Under the pieces are notes generated by a model. It worked only from the letters and a program-made list of their open reading frames with translations. It was not told the origin of the DNA and ran no database searches. This document shows, in pieces, positions 6,968 to 15,749 of a stretch of 49,856 nt of DNA. Source of the stretch: Natronospiraceae bacterium (lineage in GTDB: Bacteria > Pseudomonadota > Gammaproteobacteria > Natronospirales > Natronospiraceae); the NCBI GenBank assembly GCA_007133205.1, contig SLND01000185.1:1-49856 (forward strand), read 5' to 3'. Position 1 is the stretch's first letter; every line of letters starts with the position of its first letter. Position numbers and translations under genes: made by a program.

Positions 6968-9070
6968 TCATGGCAACAGGGTGGTGGGATCCGCGATCAT
7001 GTACACGATGCTTTCTTCACTGAGCGTTTCGGTGATGTAGGCATGGTTTCCGTCCCGGTCCACACTGATCGTGGTGGCATTGAACTGGCCATGTCCTACC
7101 TGATACTCCCGGACTTGAGTGGCTGTTGCTTGCAGGCCGGGTTGCCGCATCAGCCTGGGATTGTCTCCTTCATCCTTCACCTGGATGTACCAGATGGCAT
7201 CCGGGTGTGCATCCCAGGCATGGGATTTCGCTGTCGTCAGGGATATGGATGTCGGTTCCATGTTTCCATTCTCGAGTTCAAGCGTCCACAGACCCTCCCT
7301 GTCACGTCGGGTGACAACCAGATTGCCGTCGTCCCGTGACGCCTGGACGCGATCAATGTCCTTGCCTCCTAGCAAGCTGCGCTGACCCTCTTGCAGCTTG
7401 TATTGATGCAGTTGCCAGGTCCCCGTCCGGTCGGAAGAGAAATACAGCGAGTCGCCCTCAGGGCTGAAGGCTGCATCACGTATGTTTTCATTCCTTTCAC
7501 TGATTCTGCGCGGCTCCCCGTCCGATATCGGTTGGTGGAAAAGTGTGCGTTTATCGTAATCGGTCAGGACATAGGCAATCTGTTCACCGGAGGGATGCCA
7601 GGCCAGGGAGCTGATCAGTCCGGTGTCGTGCTTGGTAAGTTGGCGTGACTGGCCGGTTCTCAGGTTTCCCAGCCAGATTTGTTCTTCTCCGGTGCGGTCC
7701 GAACGGAAGGCCAGTTTGCGGCCATCCGGGGAAACCCTGGGCGTATGTTCATTGAAGCGGCTGGCGAACAGCTGCTCGCCATCTTCCGGATGGGCTTCCT
7801 CTCCGGGGTCGAGGTCCACGGCAGCCAGCCCGGTTCGGCCTTCCCAGCGCTCGAACAGGAGCACGGATCCATCGGCCGAGAATCTTGGCCAGAGTGCCCC
7901 TGAAATTCCGAGACCGGTGACGGCGCCATCTTCTGCATCCATCAGCCACAATGTGGGCCGCCCTTCGTGCGGAGAGGAGAACACGATCCCGGACCCGTCG
8001 GGCGTCCAGTCAAATCCCTTCAGGGGCAGTTCATGTGGTGTCAGCGTTCGGGTGTTCCCTTTCTCCGCATCAATAATGTGAAGAGAGTTGTCGGGCCAAT
8101 TGCCACGCCGAATGGCGATCCTTCCGCCATCCGGCGAAATCCGTGCTTCCGCGTCAATATCGCCGGCTGTGAAATCGTAATCCAGGGGCTTGCGGCTGCC
8201 ATCCAGGCCAAGACGGTGCAGGCGGATTCCGGCTTCCGCGTCGTAATGGCTGACCAGCAGCGATTGCCCATCGGGAAACCAGTCCATCAGGGTAACGAGA
8301 GATCCCGGACAGCCATCGGCCAGCTTCCGCGTGATGCCGTTCTCACGGTTGTGCAGGTGTACTTCGCAGTTGCCCGGGAAATGGCGTTGAAAGGCGATAT
8401 AGTCCCCGTCCGGGGACCAGGCCGCTGCGGTATCAAGGGCCCCGGGCTCATGGGGAAGAGGAGACCGGTCGTTGCTTCCGACCGGGCGAACAATCTGTGG
8501 GCCATGCTCGCCCCTGGCGCCAACCGGGGTATAGACCATGTATTCGCCATCCGGCGAGGGTGTGGGGCGGGTTTTTCGGCCCGGCTCGAACGTGACGGGT
8601 TGCATCTCGGCTTCCAGCACCTGGTGGTAGGGGCGCGATTCCAGGGAGAAGTGACCCACAAGCAGGAGAATCCCGATGGGAAGCGTGACAAGCGCGAGTA
8701 CAGCCACCAGACCCATCACACGGGTGTCCCGAAAGGGGTTGCGTGTGTGTCCCGGCGGTGCCTCCGAGACGGCCGCCACCACCCGGTAACCCACCTTGGG
8801 TACAGTGCGGATGAAATCACGATCCTGGGCGGTATCGCCCAGCGCGCGTCGCAGTTCCCCGATCGCCTGGGTCAGTACGTCGTCGGTGGGGTACAGGCCG
8901 GGCCACACCGTTTCGAACAGTTCTTCACGCGTGACCGCGCGATGCTGCTGTTCGATCAGAACTCGCAGTACCGCGCCCGCTTTGGGTGTTATCCGGACCG
9001 ACCTCCCGTTCCGCTCGATGCGGTTCTCGGAGAGGTCCGCGGTGACGCCATTCAGTCTGAATCGATGCAT
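6968..9070 (-). CDS. CadC-like membrane-bound winged-helix regulator with periplasmic TolB/PD40 propeller
   Basis: The 700-residue protein has three parts. Residues 1-105 are an OmpR/PhoB-type winged helix (VTREELFETVWPGLYPTDDVLTQAIGELRRALGD, then IRTVPKVGYRVV), which binds DNA. One membrane segment follows at about 118-140. Residues 165-700 carry at least nine PD40/TolB-like blades of the type SPDG-x-x-[IL]-[AV]-[FY], for instance near residues 170, 213, 260, 310, 360, 450 and 545, and should lie in the periplasm. No receiver domain or kinase is present, so it is a one-component transmembrane regulator in the CadC/ToxR manner, sensing envelope signals through the propeller. It is divergent from paralogue B and convergent with paralogue A, which are its likely targets or partners; that link is inferred from position. 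Confidence 0.85.
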   Translation of the reverse strand: MHRFRLNGVTADLSENRIERNGRSVRITPKAGAVLRVLIEQQHRAVTREELFETVWPGLYPTDDVLTQAIGELRRALGDTAQDRDFIRTVPKVGYRVVAAVSEAPPGHTRNPFRDTRVMGLVAVLALVTLPIGILLLVGHFSLESRPYHQVLEAEMQPVTFEPGRKTRPTPSPDGEYMVYTPVGARGEHGPQIVRPVGSNDRSPLPHEPGALDTAAAWSPDGDYIAFQRHFPGNCEVHLHNRENGITRKLADGCPGSLVTLMDWFPDGQSLLVSHYDAEAGIRLHRLGLDGSRKPLDYDFTAGDIDAEARISPDGGRIAIRRGNWPDNSLHIIDAEKGNTRTLTPHELPLKGFDWTPDGSGIVFSSPHEGRPTLWLMDAEDGAVTGLGISGALWPRFSADGSVLLFERWEGRTGLAAVDLDPGEEAHPEDGEQLFASRFNEHTPRVSPDGRKLAFRSDRTGEEQIWLGNLRTGQSRQLTKHDTGLISSLAWHPSGEQIAYVLTDYDKRTLFHQPISDGEPRRISERNENIRDAAFSPEGDSLYFSSDRTGTWQLHQYKLQEGQRSLLGGKDIDRVQASRDDGNLVVTRRDREGLWTLELENGNMEPTSISLTTAKSHAWDAHPDAIWYIQVKDEGDNPRLMRQPGLQATATQVREYQVGHGQFNATTISVDRDGNHAYITETLSEESIVYMIADPTTLLP

Positions 9071-9260
9071 GACCTCGAGTTTTCCCCCGCGGGTTCGGCC
9101 AGTCTTTCCCGCAACCTAAAGCCTACTCTATACTGGAAAAAGCCGGAAGCCCGATGCGCCCTGACGGGTTCGCATTGCCCCGGCCAGTTCCGGAGGGTGT
9201 GTTAGGTGCAACAGGTGGTCCATCCGGGGAGTCACACTACGCGTCTGGGGAATCAGGGTC
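9071..9260. promoter_or_regulatory. Shared divergent promoter region of the propeller regulator and paralogue B
   Basis: These 190 bases separate the divergent regulator and paralogue B. The elements CGGGTTCG (9090-9097 and 9165-9172) and CGGCCAGT (9096-9103 and 9181-9188) each occur twice in the same orientation and order, a plausible arrangement for binding by a winged-helix protein. On the minus strand a TATAGA-type -10 candidate lies near 9128-9133. GAGGT precedes the regulator start and CAGGG precedes paralogue B. Operator function is inference. Confidence 0.4.
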
Positions 9261-10097
9261 ATGTGGAAGTCCTCGTTGATCACAGCATGTCTGGCACTTT
9301 CCCTTGTGTTTCTTGCGGCCGGCCCCGTCCTGGCTCAGGAAAGCGATGAGGGATTTGTTCCTGAAGACGAGGACCCACACGAGCTGGCTACCATAGAAAC
9401 CGAGGCGGATCCCATCACCATGGACGAGGAGCTGGCGCTTCGGATCATTCACATGGGGCTCAATGAACCCAGGCGATTCACGGGCGAATATATGGACCGT
9501 ATTGTATGTCGCCACCGGGCACTTACCGGTAGCCGAATGCGCTATCTCATTTGTGGTACCAACGCCGCATGGCTGGCTGGTGAACCGGACGACAGCGACT
9601 CTCCTGTCAGATCGCGGCGCGGAGTGGCCTCCGGAGAGGCGGGGTTTTCCAGCCTGGCGCGGATGGTGAGTGCAACCAGAGTGGATATGGACGCCGCGGA
9701 CGGATTTGCTGTGTTCGGTCCAATCAGCCGGAGTGAGATTGAACGCTCAATGGCCGAGATTCAGGCGATTGAGCACAGTGAAGCCATCGTTGAGAGCATG
9801 CTCGATCCACGTACGGAAGTTCCCGAAAAAGTCCGCAATGGAACGATTCATGAGCTGGCCGAAATCCATGTTCTGCTGGATGATATTCGCAGGGAGTGGA
9901 TAGCGGATATCGAGTCCGCGGATGAAGCGGAACGGGACGAGCTGGTTGAGGAAATGGACCGGGATCTGGAGGCCGTGCTGGAGAGCCACGGCTATACCGT
10001 TGAAGCGTACAACGAAGCGGTCGCTCGCATCGAGGAAGACGAGATGCTGCTTGGGCACAAGGCGGCTGCCGTAGAGCAGCTTGAGGACGAACGTTAG
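9261..10097 (+). CDS. Secreted acidic protein of unknown function, paralogue B (DUF4168-like C-terminus)
   Basis: This 278-residue paralogue of the protein at 5962 has a signal peptide (about 1-25, ending PVLA) and an acidic start. It repeats the two-cysteine block (Cys83 and Cys98 in CRHRALTGSR and ICGTNAAW) and the same GFAVFGPISR and GTIHELAEIHVLLDD segments, ending in the helical DUF4168-like part with GYTVEAYN (244-251). The Gly/Ser-rich spacer of paralogue A is much shorter here and has a cluster of arginines. The gene is divergent from the propeller regulator and shares its promoter region. Two copies on either side of the regulator suggest local duplication. No enzymatic motif is visible; a role as periplasmic effector or ligand of the regulator is only a hypothesis. 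Confidence 0.85.
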   Translation: MWKSSLITACLALSLVFLAAGPVLAQESDEGFVPEDEDPHELATIETEADPITMDEELALRIIHMGLNEPRRFTGEYMDRIVCRHRALTGSRMRYLICGTNAAWLAGEPDDSDSPVRSRRGVASGEAGFSSLARMVSATRVDMDAADGFAVFGPISRSEIERSMAEIQAIEHSEAIVESMLDPRTEVPEKVRNGTIHELAEIHVLLDDIRREWIADIESADEAERDELVEEMDRDLEAVLESHGYTVEAYNEAVARIEEDEMLLGHKAAAVEQLEDER

Positions 10098-10182
10098 CGT
10101 ATGCTGAAAGGCTGCTGAAGAGGCTTCCCTGCGCGCTGCCCTTCAGCCCAGAGCCACCTTGCCCATCCTGCATTGGTTGCGT

Positions 10183-11016
10183 TCATTCCTGCTCTTGCCG
10201 TTCCTGTTCCTTGTCCCGCTCGATCAGTGCATAGGCCGAGTGGTTATGTATGGATTCGAAGTTCTCCGAAGAAACCGTGTAGGCTGCGATGCGTTCGTCC
10301 CGATTGAGTTCCACTGCAATATCGCGAACGATGTCTTCCACGAACTTGGGGTTGTCGTAAGCGCGTTCGGTCACGTATTTTTCGTCCGGTCGCTTGAGCA
10401 GGCCGTACAACTCGCAGGAGGCTTGCGACTCCACCATTTCGATCAATTCCTCGATCCACACGAAATCGCGGGTGCGGGCTTCCACCATGACTTCCGAGCG
10501 CTGGTTATGGGCGCCATAATCCGAGATTTTCTTTGAACAGGGGCACAGGCTTGTCACCGGGACTTTCACCCGGACGATCATTTCCGTGCTGTCTCCCCGG
10601 CGTTCACCGATGAAGCCAACCTCGTAATCCATCAGGCTTTCCACCCCGGAGACCGGAGCCTTCTTCGAGATGAAGTAGGGGAAGGTCATCTCGATGTGAC
10701 CCGAGCAGGCCTCCAGCACTTCGGTCATTTCCCGGAGGATTTCCTTGAAGGAGCGGACCGTGATTTCGCGCTCGTGGTTTTCGAGGATCTGTACAAAACG
10801 TGACATGTGGGTGCCCTTGAAGTTGTGAGGCAGGTCCACATACATGTTGAAATTGGCAACGGTGTGCTGTTCGCCGCCGGTCCTGTCGCGAACCCTTACC
10901 GGATGGCGAATGTCCTTGATTCCGACCTTGTTGATCGGGATCTGGCGCGTGTCGGCGCTGCCCTGGACATCGTCAATCTGGCTCACGGTAGCCTTGCCTT
11001 GCTTCAATTCCGTCAT
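10183..11016 (-). CDS. folE2: GTP cyclohydrolase FolE2 (type IB)
   Basis: FolE2 makes 7,8-dihydroneopterin triphosphate from GTP, the first step toward folate and queuosine-type compounds. It is unrelated in sequence to zinc-dependent FolE and tolerates metals other than zinc. The 277-residue product shows typical segments: [47 protein letters not shown] (metal-site Cys and His) and [18 protein letters not shown]. The start is the ATG at 11016, with CTGGAGA upstream; the reading frame runs further upstream only through the dxs end. It lies 22 bases after dxs and is probably co-transcribed with it. Confidence 0.95.
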   Translation of the reverse strand: MTELKQGKATVSQIDDVQGSADTRQIPINKVGIKDIRHPVRVRDRTGGEQHTVANFNMYVDLPHNFKGTHMSRFVQILENHEREITVRSFKEILREMTEVLEACSGHIEMTFPYFISKKAPVSGVESLMDYEVGFIGERRGDSTEMIVRVKVPVTSLCPCSKKISDYGAHNQRSEVMVEARTRDFVWIEELIEMVESQASCELYGLLKRPDEKYVTERAYDNPKFVEDIVRDIAVELNRDERIAAYTVSSENFESIHNHSAYALIERDKEQERQEQE

Positions 11017-11038
11017 TGTCTCGAATCTCCAGAAAAAT

Positions 11039-12940
11039 TCATGACACCAGGCGCTTGCCCTTGGCGTCGGTCTGTTCCACCTGCCATTCGTGAATTCGCC
11101 GTTCAATGGCATCGGCAGTGAGCCCCGCATCGGCCAGGAGGTCTTCCCGGCTGCCATGGGTCAGGAACTGATCAGGGAGCCCTATGTGGAGGACCGGGCA
11201 TTCAAGGCCAAGTTCCGCCAATTTCTCGGATACCGCGCTGCCGGCACCCCCGTGAATCGTGTTGTCTTCAATGGTGACGACGGCCCGGTAATTGCTTGCC
11301 GCTTCCCGAACCACTGCCGCGTCCAGGGGTTTGACGAATCGCATGTCCCACAGGGCCGCGCCAGTGCGTTCTGCGACCTCTTCGACTTCATGTAGCAGGG
11401 CGCCAAAGCTCAGAATGGCGGTATTGCGACCATCACGGCGCTTGCGTGCCTGCCCGAGGGGCAGGGCCTGCATTTCCTTCTCGGGTGCGACTCCGGGCCC
11501 CGAGCCCCGTGGGTAGCGGACCGATGACGGACCATCGAGACAGAATCCCGTATAAAGCATCTGCCGGCATTCGTTCTCGTCCGCGGGCGTCATGACGGTC
11601 ATGTTGGGGAGGCAGCGCAGGAAACTGATGTCGAAGCTACCGGCGTGGGTAGTGCCGTCGCCGCCGACGGGACCGGCCCGGTCGATGGCAAACATCACTG
11701 GCAGGTTCTGTACAGCCACGTCATGTATGACCTGGTCATAGGCTCGTTGCAGGAATGTGGAATAGATTGCCACGACCGGGTGCAAGCCCTCGCAGGCCAT
11801 GCCCGCGGCCAGCGTGACCGCATTCTGTTCGGCAATGCCGACATCCTGGTAACGCTCGGGAAAACGCTTGTGGAAATCCACCAGGCCCGAGCCTTCCCGC
11901 ATCGCCGGCGTGATGGCCACGATTGGTTCGTCCGCCTCGGCCATGTCACAGGCCCATTGGCCGAAAACAGCCGAGTAACTATAACCGGCGGGTGTTGCCT
12001 TGGGCTTCAGTTCGCCGCGGTCTGCGTCAAATTTTCCCGGCCCATGCCATTTGATTGGATCCAGTTCCGCGGGGCCATAGCCCTTGCCCTTGCGGGTGAC
12101 AACATGCAGGAATTGGGGGCCCGGCCGCTCGCGCAGGTTCTGCAGAGTTGAAACCAGGGTTTCCAGATCATGGCCGTCCACCGGTCCCACATAATTCAGG
12201 CCGAGCTCTTCGAAGAGGGTGGCAGGCAGAACCATGCCCTTGGCATGTTCCTCCGACCGTCGCAGCAATTCCCGCAGAGGAGGGACCATCTCCAGGGCCT
12301 TCTTGCTGTTTTCCCTGAACTCGCCGTACAGGCGACTTGAAAGCACACGCGAAAAATAATTGGACAGGGCCCCGACGTTCTCCGAAATGGACATGTCGTT
12401 GTCGTTCAGAATGACCAGCATGTCTGCCTTGGTGGTGCCGGCATGATTGAGCGCCTCAAAGGCCATTCCGGCCGTCATCGCGCCATCGCCAATCACGGCT
12501 GCCACGCGCCGGTCCTCCTGCTGCATGCGTGCTGCAAGCGCCATGCCCAGGGCGGCGCCTACCGAAGTGCTGGAGTGGCCGACACCGAAGCAGTCGTACT
12601 CACTTTCATCCCGCTTGGGGAAGGGCGCGAGTCCGCCGTGTTGACGTATGGTGTGCAATTGATCGCGACGACCGGTGAGTATCTTGTGGGGATAGGCCTG
12701 GTGTCCGACATCCCAGACCAGGCGGTCCCTGGGGGTCTGGTAGGCATAGTGAAGGGCCACGGTCAGCTCCACCGCGCCCAGTCCGGCGGCGAAATGCCCG
12801 CCAGTCCGGCTCAGCGTGTCAATCATGAAGCCACGGATCTCCTCCGCCAGCTGCGGGAGGCTGGATCGTGGCAGGTCCCGCAGCTGATCGGGGGAGTCTA
12901 TGGTGCCCAGCAGGGGGAATCGGGATTCGGTTCGGCTCAT
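11039..12940 (-). CDS. dxs: 1-deoxy-D-xylulose-5-phosphate synthase
   Basis: Dxs joins pyruvate and glyceraldehyde 3-phosphate with thiamine diphosphate, the entry step of the MEP isoprenoid pathway. The 633-residue protein has the complete transketolase-like layout: GVGHSSTS, the thiamine-diphosphate motif [18 protein letters not shown]...[20 protein letters not shown] with the catalytic Glu, and the C-terminal HGGAGSAV. The ATG at 12940 (MSRTESRFP) is preferred; an in-frame ATG at 12970 would add ten residues unlike the family. It follows ispA by about 100 bases, a standard gammaproteobacterial pairing that puts isoprenoid precursor synthesis and chain elongation together. Confidence 0.97.
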   Translation of the reverse strand: MSRTESRFPLLGTIDSPDQLRDLPRSSLPQLAEEIRGFMIDTLSRTGGHFAAGLGAVELTVALHYAYQTPRDRLVWDVGHQAYPHKILTGRRDQLHTIRQHGGLAPFPKRDESEYDCFGVGHSSTSVGAALGMALAARMQQEDRRVAAVIGDGAMTAGMAFEALNHAGTTKADMLVILNDNDMSISENVGALSNYFSRVLSSRLYGEFRENSKKALEMVPPLRELLRRSEEHAKGMVLPATLFEELGLNYVGPVDGHDLETLVSTLQNLRERPGPQFLHVVTRKGKGYGPAELDPIKWHGPGKFDADRGELKPKATPAGYSYSAVFGQWACDMAEADEPIVAITPAMREGSGLVDFHKRFPERYQDVGIAEQNAVTLAAGMACEGLHPVVAIYSTFLQRAYDQVIHDVAVQNLPVMFAIDRAGPVGGDGTTHAGSFDISFLRCLPNMTVMTPADENECRQMLYTGFCLDGPSSVRYPRGSGPGVAPEKEMQALPLGQARKRRDGRNTAILSFGALLHEVEEVAERTGAALWDMRFVKPLDAAVVREAASNYRAVVTIEDNTIHGGAGSAVSEKLAELGLECPVLHIGLPDQFLTHGSREDLLADAGLTADAIERRIHEWQVEQTDAKGKRLVS

Positions 12941-13043
12941 GGTCTTCGGCTTTTGCAGGCAGCGCCACATTATCCGTCGGCAGAGGGGGTGGCATCAACT
13001 GCGATCCCCTTTTGGGGCGGAGACTGCCGGTCGTCAGCCAGGC

Positions 13044-13937
13044 TCAACTGCGCCTGTGCCGCAGATTGCGCACAAGCCCCAGCAGCAGGCTCGTATCGCC
13101 TTCGAGCCGGCGACAGATGTCTTCGGCTTCGTCATAAAGGCCGGCCGCGCGGTCCCGGGCCTTGTCCACGCCCAGCACGCTGACGAAGGTGGGCTGGTCT
13201 CGCGCTGCGTCCGCCCCGGGCTGCTTGCCCAGGGCCCCGGTTTCGCCGGTGGCATCGAGCACGTCGTCCTGTATCTGGAAGGCCAGGCCCAGGCAGGATC
13301 CGATTTGTCGACAGTCCTGGTGAGTCTGCATGGCGACGGTATCGGCCGATAACAGCCCCAGCAGGAGGGAAGCCTCGATCAGGGCTCCGGTCTTCATGCG
13401 GTGGAGGCGCTCCAGTGTCTCGATATCCGCCGTGCCGCCGGTCAGTGAAAGGTCCAGGGCCTGGCCGCCGGCCATGCCGGCGGGCCCGGCGGCTTCAGCC
13501 AGTAGAGCAATCTTTTCCCCGGTCCGGCGGGCGTTTCCCCGGTAGCCGTTTGCCAGCAGCCCGAATGCCCGGGCCTGGAGCGCGTCGCCCGCAAGGATCG
13601 CGGTAGCTTCGTCGAAGGCCAGGTGGCAGGTGGGACGACCCCGGCGGAGTACATCGTCGTCCATGGCCGGGAGGTCGTCGTGAACCAGGGAGTATGCGTG
13701 GATCATCTCCACGGCACTGGCCGGCGCGTCCAGGGCACCGGGAACGGCGCCTGAGATTCTGCCCCCGGCGTGGACCAGAAGCGGGCGCAGGCGTTTGCCG
13801 CCACCCAGGACGGCGTACCGCATGGCGGCAGTCAGGCGACTGTCCCCCGGAAGGGCCTCATCCAGGCATTGTTCGATGCGCTGGCGCAGCTGCGCAATCT
13901 GTTCCTCGGTCGTGCCGGGTTCAGCCTTGAGCGTCAT
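13044..13937 (-). CDS. ispA: Farnesyl/geranyl diphosphate synthase
   Basis: IspA condenses isopentenyl diphosphate with allylic diphosphates to give geranyl and farnesyl diphosphate. The 297-residue product has GGGKRLRP, the first aspartate-rich motif DDLPAMDDD preceded by SLVHD, and the second motif in [12 protein letters not shown]. Size and motif spacing match short-chain prenyl synthases rather than octaprenyl synthases. The start overlaps xseB by 17 bases, so translation is coupled, and dxs follows. Confidence 0.95.
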   Translation of the reverse strand: MTLKAEPGTTEEQIAQLRQRIEQCLDEALPGDSRLTAAMRYAVLGGGKRLRPLLVHAGGRISGAVPGALDAPASAVEMIHAYSLVHDDLPAMDDDVLRRGRPTCHLAFDEATAILAGDALQARAFGLLANGYRGNARRTGEKIALLAEAAGPAGMAGGQALDLSLTGGTADIETLERLHRMKTGALIEASLLLGLLSADTVAMQTHQDCRQIGSCLGLAFQIQDDVLDATGETGALGKQPGADAARDQPTFVSVLGVDKARDRAAGLYDEAEDICRRLEGDTSLLLGLVRNLRHRRS

Positions 13938-14193
13938 CCCCCGGGCCCTCAGTTTGTTGCTTACTGTCCAGATCTTCCAGTTGTTCGTTTCCGTTGCTGC
14001 CTACCAGTGTTTGGACCTGTTGTTCCGCTTTCTCGAGCGCGCCGCGACACTGACGGGTGAGCTTGATGCCCTTTTCGAATCGCTTCAGGGATTCCTCCAG
14101 GCTGAGCTCACCATCCTCAAGGCTTTCCACGATAGCCTCAAGCTCGCTCAGTGCCTGCTCGAAATCCGGCTGCCGGTCTTCTTTCCTCGCCAT
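13921..14193 (-). CDS. xseB: Exodeoxyribonuclease VII small subunit
   Basis: XseB is the small subunit of exonuclease VII, which degrades single-stranded DNA together with XseA. The 90-residue protein has the family core [33 protein letters not shown] followed by a helix and a polar C-terminal tail. It precedes and overlaps ispA, the usual xseB-ispA-dxs order. XseA is not in the window. Confidence 0.93.
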   Translation of the reverse strand: MARKEDRQPDFEQALSELEAIVESLEDGELSLEESLKRFEKGIKLTRQCRGALEKAEQQVQTLVGSNGNEQLEDLDSKQQTEGPGDDAQG

Positions 14194-14275
14194 GCTGAAA
14201 TCGCTCCCTGGATGCTGGTGGTTCTGTGCAGTCTGACTGCGTTAGAGGGTTATTGAAGTCACCGGTGGTGTCCGG

Positions 14276-15010
14276 TTATTCCGGCCGCGAAGGCTCCGTG
14301 ACATCGTCCGGATCATTGGCGGACAGGCGTCGGCGGAAGGGGTGATAGAGTTTCTTGCGGGTGGCTCGCCCAAGCCGCAGGTACCAGGGTGGATGTTCCA
14401 CATAGTGCCGTTCATCCGGCTCCAGGTGTTCGCCCCCAAACATCCGGTTCTTGATCTTGGCCACCCGGGCCAGGTCGATTCGGCAGGCCATGCGATAAAT
14501 GCCCCCCAGGCCCCACCGCGGTGGCATCCGAAACTGGAGGGATTGGGTGAAATCCAGTAACAGGGGTTGGGTGGGTCGTTCCGGGTTGAACAGCAGATTG
14601 TTGAGACCCAGATCACCGTGGGTGATGCCGTGGGCATGCATTTCACGCACCAGCTCCTTGAGTGCGTCGAAATAGGCCAGGGGAGGCGAGTCCCCGGCCA
14701 GGAACAGCTCCGCGAGGGGATGCCCCTTGAGGGCCTCCATCTCGATCGTGTCCTGGCGGGATCCGGTATAGACCCTGGGGACGGCACCGGTGGTCTCCAG
14801 CTCTTTCAGAATACGGGTTTCACGCTGGGCCAGAAAACGGCCGAACCGGCGCTTCATGAAGCCCTTGCCGCGGTACCAGGTCTTCCAGACGCGAGTGCCG
14901 TCCGCTGTTTCGCCCAGCCACAGGTCTGCCTGCGGAAAGGCGAAGGCCGCCTTCAGCAGACGCGCTGATTGCGGCAATTCCGGCGGGCATTCTGGTTTGT
15001 CCTCGCTCAT
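14276..15010 (-). CDS. LPS/Kdo-type or RIO-like small-molecule kinase
   Basis: This 244-residue cytosolic protein has a compact kinase fold of the WaaP/KdkA/RIO group. Visible elements are a possible ATP lysine in VWKTWYRG near residue 43, Glu-containing helix ILKELETTG near residue 67, catalytic HGDLGLNN near residue 137 and LLDFTQS near residue 155, where DFT stands in place of DFG. The basic C-terminal part (RLGRATRKKLYHPFRRRL) would suit membrane or LPS contact. Whether the substrate is an LPS sugar or something else cannot be told. It is transcribed toward xseB and divergent from tetR, so the palindromic operator between them could also affect it. Confidence 0.7.
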   Translation of the reverse strand: MSEDKPECPPELPQSARLLKAAFAFPQADLWLGETADGTRVWKTWYRGKGFMKRRFGRFLAQRETRILKELETTGAVPRVYTGSRQDTIEMEALKGHPLAELFLAGDSPPLAYFDALKELVREMHAHGITHGDLGLNNLLFNPERPTQPLLLDFTQSLQFRMPPRWGLGGIYRMACRIDLARVAKIKNRMFGGEHLEPDERHYVEHPPWYLRLGRATRKKLYHPFRRRLSANDPDDVTEPSRPE

Positions 15011-15040
15011 TCAGCGCGTCCTGTTTCCGCCCCGTTTGCG

Positions 15041-15072
15041 GACCGACCGGTCGGTCGGTATAGTGACCGACC
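15041..15072. promoter_or_regulatory. Palindromic operator for the TetR-family regulator
   Basis: GACCGACC (15041-15048) followed by GGTCGGTC (15049-15056) is a perfect 16-bp palindrome. A second, overlapping inverted repeat pairs GGTCGGT (15053-15059) with ACCGACC (15066-15072) around ATAGTG. It lies between the divergent kinase and tetR genes, 28 bases from the tetR start, where autoregulatory TetR operators usually are. ACCGACCGGTCGGT-like sites are a familiar TetR-family operator form. Confidence 0.8.
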
Positions 15073-15099
15073 CTGCCACCAGCACCGCGAGCAATCGTA

Positions 15100-15738
15100 A
15101 TGTCCGAGCCTCAATCCACCAGCCCGCCTGAGCCCTCAGAAGGTGCCAGCGCCATTATAACGGCCGCAAGCAAGCTTTTTGCGGAACAGGGCTTCGAGGC
15201 AGTATCGGTTGCCGAAATTGCCCGCGTTGCCGGTGTCGGGAAGGCTACCATTTTTCACCATTATCCGAGCAAGCTGGCGCTTTACGAAGCCGTGCTGGAG
15301 AGCGTGCGTTCCGATGCATTGTGGAGCCTGGAAGACCAGGACTGGAATTCAGGTGAGCTGGAGGAGCGTATCGCTTCCTATGTAGAACGCCAGGTCCGGC
15401 ATCTGGAGGCGAATCGCGAGATTCTGCGGCTGGTGCAGCGTGAGCTGCATTCCCCGGACAAGGAAGACAACATGCGTCGGGTGGCCCGGATATTCGAGGA
15501 ACCCTTTACCCGCCTGGTGCGTCTGTTTCGAGAGGCACGTGTACGTGGGCAAACCAGCCCAGATGTAAGCCCGGAAGTTGCCGCGCACCTGCTCATGCAT
15601 GCGGGCGTCGACTTCGTCTGCAGTCGTCCGGTACTGGTCCACATGGCGGGCGCTGGTCACACGGCCGATGTGAGTGAATTTGCCCGTAATGTAGCGGCAA
15701 TACTTACCCATGGATTCGCACCCCGGAGCACGGAATGA
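15100..15738 (+). CDS. TetR/AcrR family transcriptional regulator
   Basis: The 212-residue protein has an N-terminal TetR helix-turn-helix (residues 17-63: AIITAASKLFAEQGFEAVSVAEIARVAG then KATIFHHYPSKLALYEAVL) and a helical ligand-binding part from about residue 70 that resembles the TetR_C group of efflux regulators. It is the first gene of the efflux operon, with its stop overlapping the reading frame of the membrane fusion protein. It most likely represses itself and the pump by binding the palindrome just upstream, and is released by a pump substrate; the inducer is unknown. Confidence 0.9.
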   Translation: MSEPQSTSPPEPSEGASAIITAASKLFAEQGFEAVSVAEIARVAGVGKATIFHHYPSKLALYEAVLESVRSDALWSLEDQDWNSGELEERIASYVERQVRHLEANREILRLVQRELHSPDKEDNMRRVARIFEEPFTRLVRLFREARVRGQTSPDVSPEVAAHLLMHAGVDFVCSRPVLVHMAGAGHTADVSEFARNVAAILTHGFAPRSTE

Positions 15739-15749
15739 GGAGCCGCGAT

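Noticed and set aside
7967-9205. 412-codon plus-strand frame opposite the propeller regulator
   Set aside because: The minus-strand frame has a winged helix, a membrane segment and repeated PD40 blades; the plus frame has no recognisable features.
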